Assembly (NCBI GenBank): GCA_026008535.1
Contig: BRKX01000018.1
Location: 16,686,088 to 16,750,087, forward strand
Length of the DNA stretch: 64,000 nt
Direction: 5' to 3'
Source of the DNA: Perilla frutescens
Taxonomy: Eukaryota > Streptophyta > Magnoliopsida > Lamiales > Lamiaceae
Shown here: positions 38,306-48,014 of the stretch, piece after piece
How the letters are laid out: each line of letters starts with the position of its first letter
Position numbering within the stretch: the stretch's first letter is position 1
Notes under the pieces: generated by a model
What the model was told of the DNA's origin: nothing
The model's input: only the letters and a program-made list of their open reading frames with translations
Databases searched by the model: none
Position numbers and translations under genes: made by a program

Positions 38306-39956
38306 ATGTCTTGGCAACGCATTGTCGTCCGACATAGTGGTAGATGGAAGAGATCGGAGTATGTAGATGGTGAAGATCAGCTCATGCACCTCTCATTTGA
38401 CAATTTATCTCGTGATAAATTGGTAGAAGAAATCCACGATTTTATGGAAACCTCTCCAACAAGTATAAGTGATACACTGAGTTATCTGACGAGATCACTG
38501 ACAGGAAGGACACTAAAAGAACTCTTGAAAACGGATGTTGACTTAGCTCGTTTAGTCCAGGAGCAAGATGAGCCTATTGTATACGTTACCGAGAAATCAA
38601 TCCAGCAAACTCCAACAGTAATGTCGTCAAATGATGATAACGACGACCTAATTGGAGATGCTAGTCTTGATGATATGTCCTATGATGATGATCATGATGA
38701 TGATGACGACGACGACGATGATGACGACGACTATGAAAGTGAAGTTCGTCGTAAGCAAATTGCCGAATTTTGTAAATGGATTCGCGAGCCAGGGCATATT
38801 GAGGAGTTCGTGAATATTATACAGCATGGTGGGCCTCGTAACTTCTCATCAGAAGATGTTTCTCCTGATGTTCAGGCTCCTGATGTAGAGGTTCCTCCTC
38901 TTGGATATTGGTTAATTCATGTGGCCCATGTCGACGATGCACTAGCAGTGGTAGAAAATGACCCATGCTCGACTGATACTGATGAACTAGTAGAGGGAAG
39001 GACTTTCTTGGATAAGAAAGATTTGATGCTTGCTGTGGGAAGGTGGCACATGCAGGGTCAAGTGGAATATTCGGTGTCACGTTCAAGCAAAGTTCGACTG
39101 ATAGTTATTTGCACGCAGAGTGAGACTTGCCCTTTTAAATTAGTGGCAAGCGCTAAGAGTGGCCTGTGGATGGTGACTAAATTCAAGGACAATCATGCAT
39201 ATCGGCTGGATCTGACACGTAATGCGGCACGGAAGTTATCCTCTCATGTTATTACTGATTTCTTTAAGAGGAGAATCCTAGACGAGGGTTCTATTCTGAG
39301 GCCGAGAGCAATGATCACTGAGCTATTGAGGGATCACGCCATTGAGGTCGAGAAGTGGTTTGATGAGAGACGTGCGAAGACAGTGACATCACATACTCAC
39401 AGAAGAGACTTACAAGAAGCTTTACAAGCAAATGGAGATGGGTATGGCGTATGATGTTCGAGGCAATAATGCACATTTGTTCAAGGTGCGGAAGAACGAG
39501 AGAAGCTTCCTCATTGACCTTCAAATGAAGACATGTGAATGTGGTGAATTCCAGCTTGATCAAATCACTTGTTCTCATGCAGCTGCTGCTATACGGTACC
39601 GTAATTCAACAATTGTCATTATTTTGATCGTTATGTATTTTTGATTAACACACTATATCTATTGTAACAGGAGTGCTGGGCATGACATATATGATTATAT
39701 GGATATGAATTACAAGCAAGTGACACTTTTCCTTGCATATCATGAACGTGTATGTTCAGTGCTGCATCAGGAGGAATGGACGGCCTCGTCTTCATTCAAA
39801 GTTTGCCCTCCTAAATCAGTTCCTCAAGCAGGTCGTTCTAAGGAAGGAAGATATCGTTCAGCTGTCGAAGGATCAAGTAGGAGACCTAGAAGACAACAAG
39901 TATGCTCTAGGTGTGGAGGCACTGGCCACAATAAGAAGAAGTGCACAGCCCCATGA
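38306..39956 (+). pseudogene. MuDR-like transposase, central domain deleted and frameshifted
   Basis: The frame from ATG 38306 runs to a stop at 39454 (382 codons). It has an Asp-rich tract (codons about 120-145) and then a MuDR-type N-terminal zinc/DNA-binding region with C-x4-C (CTQSETCPFKL). The catalytic DDE (MULE) domain expected after the LLRDHAIEV stretch is absent: the sequence passes straight to an EKWFDERR block that normally lies downstream of it. After a frame change near 39430 the protein continues with a SWIM zinc finger (CECGEFQ...CSH). An intron at 39596-39670 follows, then a C-terminal zinc knuckle CSRCGGTGHNKKKC, ending at 39956. It cannot be an active transposase. Confidence 0.75.
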
Positions 39957-40258
39957 CAGATTGAGGATGAAGAAAGGAATGTACTTGGAGAAGGGCAACG
40001 CCGACCTAAGAGATGTAGTATTTGTCGAGATCCAAGTCATAGCAAGGGCAAGTGTCCGAATAGAGTTCAACCTCAAATTTGATTGTGTTACAATTGAACG
40101 GGTTAATATGACTACTCATGTAGTAAAGACTGATGTTGAGATATGAACGGGTTAATATGACTATTTATGTAGAGACTGATGTTGTGAGATGATTGATATT
40201 GAGATATGATTGTTACAGGGTTAATTCCAAATTAAAATATAATTTTGCATTTTTCCTG

Positions 40259-40480
40259 GAGGATCTCGTGACAATAATTCTCACGAGTAGAAGATCTCGT
40301 GAGAATTATTGTCATGAGTAGATGATCTCGTGAGAATTATTCTCACGAAATCTTCTACTCGTGACAATAATTCTCACGAGATCTTCTACTCGTGAGAATT
40401 ATTGTCACGAGATCCTCTACTCGAGATAATAATTATCATGAAATCTTCTACTTGTGACAATAATTCTCACGAGATCTTCT
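40259..40480. repeat. Palindrome cluster 2: 31-bp units, itself a large hairpin
   Basis: Seven tandem units of about 31 bp of the form CTCGTGA(C/G)AAT-ATT(C/G)TCACGAG plus a TAGAAGAT spacer fill the gap between the two convergent genes. Around position 40338 the unit orientation flips. Positions 40261-40337 and 40339-40415 are then reverse complements, with 3 mismatches in 77 bp. Confidence 0.9.
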
Positions 40481-40605
40481 AAATCAACATTTACATTAAT
40501 CAAGTCCAAGTACTAAATCAACATCAACATTAAATCAAGTCCAAGTATTAAATCAACATTAAATCAAATCGAAGTACTAAAACACCACATAAGTCAAAGT
40601 CCTAC

Positions 40606-43366
40606 TCATACTACGCTCTTACAATTATCGAATATTGTAACAGCTAAAAGCTTCCTATACTTGTCCAAGTCAGCCGGAGTAGGATCCATGCTGAATGTCT
40701 TCGATGAAATCAATCGATCAGCTTGCATGGCAGAAAAAACCCCACAACTCACACCATCTGTCTGCTTGAACTGATACATGAGTGGCGTTCTGTAGAACTC
40801 CATCGGTCTGCAGATCTCAGTACGCCTGGCTCTCTCCCAATATCTGCAATGCTGCAGCAGTCCTGGAATCAAATGCATCAATGGCCAGAGTTGGTGCTCA
40901 CGCATCGAATACGTGGGCTCATCCGTCGAATCCATCATGTTGTGCAACAATGAATCGTACAACTCAACTCGCCAGCAGTCTAGACGAATCCAAACGGTCA
41001 TGAAATGTCCATCAACATGGCAAACGGTGATGATCTGCAAACACAAAAATATACAAAACAGTCATAAAAGAAACATGTATTGTAATTGGAATTTAACGAT
41101 GTTCATTTACATTCTTCGCCTGCCACCAAAGACCCGTTAATAACTACTCCCCTCTGACGATCTGGACCAGCTCATCATCCCAGCCCCACCATGCATATTC
41201 ATAATGGAGGTATGTCTGCGTGAATTCAACATCTTCTGGATGAATGAGCTGATACTCATGCCCCAACTTATACTGTAACAAACAAATATTAACGTAATTA
41301 TAAAATCAATTGACTTGTTAGATCAAAATAACCATTGAAAACTTACGAAGAATGATGTCTGCAAGATGATTGTGCTCTGTGAATTCACCTCTGACTTCAA
41401 TCCACGACCCTCGGCCAGCCTGACTTGAAGGTAATACAAGATCAGATCCATAGATTTTGTGGACATGTCTCTGTTGTTGTCGAGCAATTCATCAAAGAAG
41501 GCTTGATCCAGATCCAGCTCGACCAAATTCACTCTTAAGCGCGCGTCTGGCCCGCAGCATCGAAAATCAACAAATTCCTTCATCGCGCTTGACACACCAG
41601 CTGAGCTTGGCCTAGCCAAGCTAGGCCTAACTGGACTGGAATATGATCCAACATCCCAATCGTCACCTATGGGCCCTACAACCTCAACACGTACATCCTC
41701 AAGATGTGGGCCCTCAACCTATACTGAAATTAGTTAGTATATTTAAAAATATATATCAGACAAAATCATACAAAACACTACTTACATCGTAATCATGTAC
41801 CATACGAGGTGCCGATCGCTGAGGACTCTCTTCCCGTGCATGTTCTTGATATCTACCCTGAGAGCGACTCCTACTATGGGACCGGGACCGGGATTTGGGG
41901 ACAAACTTCTTGTACATGTCCTTAACGAAATCCCTCAGTCTATGAAACATGTCATCGTAGTTCTGCCTGTGTGCCCTCTCACGCTTCGCCTCGTGCTCTC
42001 TGTGTGCCCTCTCACATTCCTCATCACGCTCCTGCATAATACGGAGCATCTCCTCGCCTGTTTGACACACCACTTCTCGCATCTGCCCAGTATGCTTGCA
42101 ACATTGGTGATCCTCACTAGTGCTAGATGTGGGAGTGGCTAGTCTAGGACGCTTCTCTGTAGGGCGACTTCATCGTCTCCTGGATGACTCAATTGCACCC
42201 GTATCTGCACACGTGCGAGGAATGCAACTCCCGGATCACCTGGAGTGAGAGGACCCTTTGGGAGGAGAGGGTGCTTTGAGAGGAGAGGGAGCTCTGGAGG
42301 GAGAGGGAGCTCTATGCTGATGCGCTCTAGCCAGCTCTCGGTAGGTGGGCTTCATCCTCTTATTGCGCTGCACCTTATACGTCACGCCCATACAATCACC
42401 GAGTAAGACACTTCTATAATATGGAGTGGCCATCTCATGCTCACTCGGCTGTAAATATATGAAGCATAATTGCTGCAAATGGTAAAGAATTGATTAGAAA
42501 CACTTCAAATAATCAAGAAAACACACATTCTCTAAAATAAATGCTTACCTTATCAGAAAACAATGTGCCCAGACGCGCATTCTTCGTCTTAAAGGCCCAC
42601 TTCAAACACATGGGCAATGCGTCAGGTGCTGGAACCTGTGCACAATGTGCACCGAGTCTCGGTAAGGCCTCATATGCCCACACCTGTCGAATAAGACATT
42701 GATCAAATTATATTTAATAAAATAAGATTACAGTCATAATCGTGACAAAATTGAGATTCATACCAGTAGAGCCCACACCGGTCCATAGAAATGATAAGAC
42801 AATCTGGCCTTTTCCTCCATCTTCTTGAATTTTCTCCTCGGTTCAACCTCAGTAGACGGTACCAAACTCATATAATGCGTCAAGAGACTGAATGCATAAG
42901 CTCTCCATGGAAATGAGTTCCATCGATCTCGATCCTCGGCTAAGATCCATACCCAGTCATCTATCATGTGTGTCTGATCATATCCAAAGATCATGGTGTG
43001 CAGGAACATGACATTGGTGACCATGACGTAATCCATGAGGTCATCTCCTAGTGAATAGGTCCTAAACCTCTCAAGTAGGTATTTCACTCTCAGAGGTGTC
43101 TTGTTTAACTCACGGAATAAAAAGATCTCCTAGAAATCTGATGTGATGCAGACGGATCAAAATTGGATCCTCCGAACTGCAAGCCAGTCACCAGAGCAAA
43201 CTCACTCGGAGAAAATCTAATATTGGTTTCTCCAACCCGAAACCAAATATTGTGCTCCTTTGCACTATCAATAATCACCTCCCTACTCAACAATGCGTGT
43301 AGAGCATTGTTACAACTGTTTCTCCCACGAAATCTATCAGATGCCCAAAACACGACTCTCTCCTAA
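40606..43366 (-). pseudogene. DUF1985-linker-Ulp1 (C48) peptidase gene of the MULE
   Basis: Reading on the - strand, a DUF1985-like region occupies 43353-42545, with FSPSEFALVTGLQFG, WNSFPW and HFYGPVW blocks. An exon at 42478-42240 encodes a repetitive RAPSPSRAPSPLKAPSPPK linker. Another at 42082-41780 has a charged coiled stretch and an RS-rich run (KSRSRSHSRSRSQ). A FFDEL block lies at 41619-41340. The C-terminal peptidase (41046-40606) has DGHFMTVW (catalytic His), YDS (Asp) and DGVSCGVF (Cys). Intron-like GT/AG boundaries separate blocks, for example near 42760 and 42690. A frameshift near 43110 and an in-frame TAG near 41140 mark decay. Such Ulp1-type proteins cleave ubiquitin-like conjugates; in MULEs their role is unknown. 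Confidence 0.65.
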
Positions 43367-43682
43367 ACTGCTCGAATAGTTCGGGCCCACAACTAATCAC
43401 GTGTAATACTTCCCTAATTACACTCATATTGTCCTTCTAGTATAAATTGATCCCGCATGTGATGTTCTGTAAAGCCTCTTTCCTCCACACCCAATCACGC
43501 TATTTTTTAAATAATATACAAAAAATTAGCAATAAATAATGCAAAAATAAAACAAATATAATTAAATTAAAACTAATTGGACATGTATATATATATACAT
43601 GCTGAGAATTTACCAATGATTGAGACGAAGAATTGATTCTGACATAAAAGATGCAAGTAAAAAAAAATATATAAAAAAAAAG

Positions 43683-43910
43683 AAATCGTGATAATATTTT
43701 TACACGAATTCTGTTCTCGTGTAAATATATTATCACGACATCCCTTCTCGTGAGAATATATTTACCCCAGAACAGATTTCGTGTAAATAAATTCTCACAG
43801 TTTTTTTTACACGAAAAGTAGAATTCGGGATAATTATAGACACGAAAACAAATCTCGTGTAAATATATTCTCACGAGATCGTTTTCGTGAGTATATATTC
43901 CCACGATATC
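43683..43910. repeat. Palindrome cluster 3 (CGTGTAAATATATTATCACG type), right part of MULE
   Basis: About seven imperfect palindromes of 20-25 bp with CGTG...CACG ends, spaced by about 10-15 bp. The inner bases differ from clusters 1 and 2 (TGTAAATA instead of TGACAATA). Further TCGTGAGAATTTT words follow at 44200-44460. Confidence 0.8.
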
Positions 43911-44938
43911 AACATAAATCCAGAAAAAAAGGGCAAAAAAAGATTCAAAATCCACAAAATTCAACATATTTCAATACTTCGCAACATTCAAACATATTCT
44001 CATACCAATACCTTAAAATTTGAACATAATATCTCATTTAAATTGGCAAAATAAAACGCATCCAATTCCACATATTTAAATTGACGAAAATTCGACATCA
44101 AATCATCTAAATTATTCAAAACTAAAAAAATGAAATTAATGTTCTAACCTGTTGATAATCAGCAGCCCATTGCTCGAGATTTTCCATGGCTTCGACGTCG
44201 ACAGACTTTTGTGAGAATTTGAATTAATTTCGCGTGTTTAGCTTTGGTGAGAATTGAAGAGTTTCGTGAGAATTTTTGAAGAGTTTCGTGTGTAAAGATT
44301 TCGTGAGAATTTTGAATTATAAAGCAAAGGGGATCAGTTGTTTCCTTTCGTGTGTTTTTTTGTCTCAATTCGTCAGTTTCGTGAGGACTTTGAATAGAAA
44401 AGCAAAGGGGATCGGTTGATTCAATTCGTGTGTTTTTTTGTATCCACGTGAGTTTTTTAGAAATTTCAAAAAGGAGTAAAAAGAAATCTGTTGACTGGGC
44501 CCATTTTAGTAAGGGTATTTGAGACAATGAAGAAAAGTTTGAATAAAAAAGAATGCTTTATGGATGTGAGCTAAAATAAAAGTTGTTATTTCAAGTTTGA
44601 ATAGTTTGCCCCATTTACACACAAAATTATCTCTATTAAGGAACTCATTGTGATTGTGGGGATGGAAAGATTGGGTAATTGGAGACTTCAAGAATGAGTG
44701 TGAGTATATATCTTTAATCACCAAAACTCCTATTAGTCTTCATAACAAAAAAAGGAGCCTATCAGGCATATCAGACGGGCCGGATCGCGGGTCAACCCTG
44801 ACCCGACCCGCTCTGGCCCCTAAAAAAAAACTGGTCATTGGAGTACCAATTTCTACACTAAAACGTACTATTTCAAGGGCAAAAAGTACCAATTGTATCA
44901 TTAAATAGTAACTGCTCTCCTATTTAATTTTTATGAGT

Positions 44939-45375
44939 TTGGGGTTCATTTTGTGTTTTTTAGGGGGGTTTTTGGGGTGTTTTTATGGGTTCATTTTGTG
45001 TTTTTTAGAGGGTTATTAGGGGTTCATTTTGTGTTTTTTAGGGGGTTTTTTGGGGTGTTTTAATTAGGGGTTCATTTTGTGTTTTTTAGGGGGTTTTTTG
45101 GGGTGTTTTTAGGGGTTCATTTTGTGTTTTTAGAGGGTTATTAGGGGTTCATTTTGTGTTTTTTAGTTGCTTTTTTGGGGTGTTTTTAGGGGTTCATTTT
45201 GTGTTTTTAGGGGATTTTTTGGGGTGTTTTTAGGGGTTCATTTTGTGTTTTTTAGGAGGTTTTTTGGGGTGTTTTTAGGGTTTCATTTTGTGTTTTTTGG
45301 GGTTCATTTTATGTTTTTAGGGGGTTTTTAGGGTTCATTTTGTGTTTTTAGGGGTTGATTTTGTGTTTTTTAGGG
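44939..45375. repeat. Minisatellite (about 45-bp units)
   Basis: About ten diverged tandem copies of a unit containing GGGGTTCATTTTGTGTTTTT followed by AGGGGGTTTTTTGGGGTGTT. Some units lack the second half. Confidence 0.9.
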
Positions 45376-45429
45376 TTTATATTTTTTCCCAATCATTATT
45401 TAATTATATTTATTTTGAAAACTTAAATT

Positions 45430-46585
45430 CATTGTCGAGCGCGATGCACGAGCCAACGCGTTAGCGTTGGGCGAGTGCATTGCGCGAGTCGCCGAATTAA
45501 AAAAAATCATTCACTTTAATTTGGGGTCCATTAAATCAATTTTAGGATATAATTAAATTTACATGTGTTTTAAAAAAATTTATTAAGTAATTTCAATTTT
45601 TATGGTTCACTAATTATATTTTAGGGTATACAATATGGTAGGGAAACACAAAAAAAACCTAAAAAATAAAAAAAAATCAGAAAAAAATAAGAAAAAACTG
45701 TAAAAAAAAATAAAAAAAAAATAGGTCAGGCGTGTGCACACACGCACTTGCCAATTTTTTTTTTTCTGGACCGGATCCAGATCGAATCGGATCGATCTGA
45801 TAGACTGACCCATCAATCTAGTATACAGGAGACCTCCCTATCTTTAATTGGGAAATATCTATTCTATCCACGTATCACTAAATAACTAGGTAGGGTATCT
45901 CCAGAGAATAAAATAAAATAAAATTTCTACTAAAGTGAGAAGAAGGCGTCTTCGGTCATCGGTGATATTGGATTTGAATGGCGTAATCTCATTTTCGAGC
46001 TTTGTTGTTGATTTGCCCCGCAACTTGTAAAGTAATATTTTTTTTTACTATTAAATTATTACAAAATTTATACCTATAATCAAATTCTAAAATACACACA
46101 CATTGAGCGAATTATTCATTTGCGAACAATAGTCTGATATGTAATTTATGGATAAATTATATTCATTAGATTTATTAAATTAATAGTTATGATCAATTTT
46201 ATTATAATTTTTTTATAGTTATTTTATTTATGTTATTTTTACATTTAAGAATATTTAAATTGTTATTTCATAATGTTTTTTTTACATCTACGATGCTTGT
46301 AATTTAATCCGGACAAAAGAACTACATAATATATTATTTTGTTGTTTTTATATTTCAAACTGCTTAATTTGTGATTTGTGATTTTTTATTTTTTCTCCAT
46401 ATTGAAGATGCTCATAGAAAATAAAAATGGTGATTTCATTTATGTTTGACCTTAAATGCACCTACCATAAAAATAATATTATTTTTCTTAACTTCCTTAA
46501 AACTAATAATGATCATTGATCATATAAAATGAATATAATTCATCTACAATTTATACACGAGGTCTGCTCACGTGCCAATGCACCT

Positions 46586-46620
<35 letters not shown>

Positions 46621-47520
46621 AAGACTCCCTAGTCCCTAATTAGATTTTATTATTATTTTTTCATAATTTTGATCGTGACTGAACAAGGTGTACACGGCAG
46701 TCTTACTTATAAGTGCCAAAAGAAAGCAATAGAATATTAATTTCACCATATTTTCTGTAGTTAATGTCATTTTTCAACGTGAATGATAAGTTAGGCAGAA
46801 AAAAAAAACACAAAAACAAAATAGAAGTATCCATTATCTGTCTCGAAATAAATAGCTAATGTGAATGCGTGCGAAATTCCACATTTTCAGTCAAATTAGA
46901 AATTAGTGGAGGATGTTCACATTTGCACTTCAATATCACATCATTTAAGTTGACGTGGTGTTTGAGTAAGTTTATAGTTCTTCTCAAAACAGAATACAGT
47001 ATAATGTTATGGTTTAATAAATTGCTACGAATAAAATTATTCAAACGTACTAAGATACAAAAGGACGACATTCTCTATTTTAAATCGGCGCAAATTTATA
47101 TATAGACAAAAGTAAATAAAGATTGGGAAAAAAGGGCAAGATTTAAAACATAGTAGTTTTATAGGTAATTTGAGTGATAAATGACTAGTATACCCTTAAG
47201 TTAGTTTCTTTACTATTCATTCTAATATGTCACTTTCATAATCAAATGGAAATAGTCCATTACGACCATATCAGGCCCATCATGCTTCCGTAAATCAAAT
47301 ACATAATACTATAAACCAGATTCATACCTTTTTGACCGGAATACTGCCGGGTATTTTCGTCGGGATTTTACGGCCTCGCCAACCACACGATCGCAACTTA
47401 TTGTTTCCAGCGACGAACTCCTTCAGCAATACACAGTGCAACCCACGTTCGTTTCCTACACGGGGTGTATAGCAATTTTCTGGTATATAGTATGTATATA
47501 TATATGATGAACACAAGGGA
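45430..47520. other. AT-rich intergenic DNA with unassigned repeats
   Basis: No gene recognised. A (TA)n run lies at about 46590-46616. A GC-rich patch with inverted words (ACGCGTTAGCGT) lies near 45455-45470. The segment 47330-47500 is compositionally different (GC-richer) and could be either the rest of the pararetroviral leader or host sequence. Confidence 0.35.
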
Positions 47521-47605
47521 TGAGCAAAAGTCTGGATTTTATTTAGGAATAATAATACATTTATTATTAATAAGTAAATCTCCTTTTGGGAGGAGACAGA
47601 CTTGT

Positions 47606-47644
47606 TTAGCTACCCATGGTAGCTAGAATTCTCACCACGCTCAT
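47606..47644 (-). promoter_or_regulatory. Short leader ORF of the pararetrovirus
   Basis: A 12-codon frame (with a second in-frame ATG three codons before the stop) ends with TAA at 47606. It stops just a few bases before the 5' arm of the predicted leader stem. Caulimovirid leaders often have a short ORF in exactly this place for ribosome shunting. Confidence 0.5.
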
Positions 47645-47733
47645 AAACTAAGAACACTCAAAATATTATAACTATTACAATTTTGGAGAAAGACAGGAAA
47701 ATGTTCGATGCCCTATGCTTCCTTCAGTTTCTT

Positions 47734-47741
47734 ATTTTATA
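47734..47741 (-). promoter_or_regulatory. Pararetroviral pregenomic promoter TATA box
   Basis: On the - strand CCTTCTATAAAATAAG resembles the CTCTATATAAGG region of caulimovirid pregenomic-RNA promoters. It sits downstream of the last viral ORF and upstream of the leader, the expected place. Transcription would begin near 47705 and run toward lower coordinates. Confidence 0.55.
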
Positions 47742-48014
47742 GAAGGGGAATCCTTCTATTTCACCAACTCCATTATTTAGCTCCGCAATTCACGTGAGTA
47801 GCCCTTTCTGCCGACACTTCCTTTTGAATTAGTGGTCGGGCCCGGTTCCCTTTATCCTCAAGTGAAAGTGGTTGTGGGTGGAGGTACCCACAATTAATGG
47901 CACCATGTGCCTCTTGTGTTGGACCACTCAGTCTTTGTCGTTTGGTGCTAGTGGCCTCTTCTTTTGGGTCACATGATCTGTAATCACATGTCTCCACCTT
48001 CACTTGTCGGGAAA

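Larger units (their letters stand above)
37200..44612. mobile_element. Ulp1-carrying MULE (KI-MULE/Kaonashi-like), decayed
   Basis: A block of about 7.4 kb contains a MuDR-like transposase remnant on the + strand (38306-39956) and a convergent DUF1985/Ulp1 gene on the - strand (43353-40606). Three palindrome clusters lie near both ends and in the middle. The outer ends are inverted similar sequences: AATAACAACTTCTTTTTTAG at about 37223-37242 matches the reverse of the sequence at about 44570-44595, and a CATTGTCTCA-like word occurs on both inner sides. The termini are too eroded to define the exact TIR or a 9-bp duplication. MULEs with a Ulp1-like passenger are known from plants (from memory). 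Confidence 0.6.

Noticed and set aside
40259..40480. CRISPR-like array of about 31-bp repeats
   Set aside because: The units are palindromes joined by near-constant spacers, in a plant transposon; there are no unique spacers and no cas genes.
43500..43967. 155-codon ORF on the - strand
   Set aside because: It runs through the palindrome cluster and its composition (Ile/Phe/Tyr-rich, repeated) reflects the repeat, with no domain.
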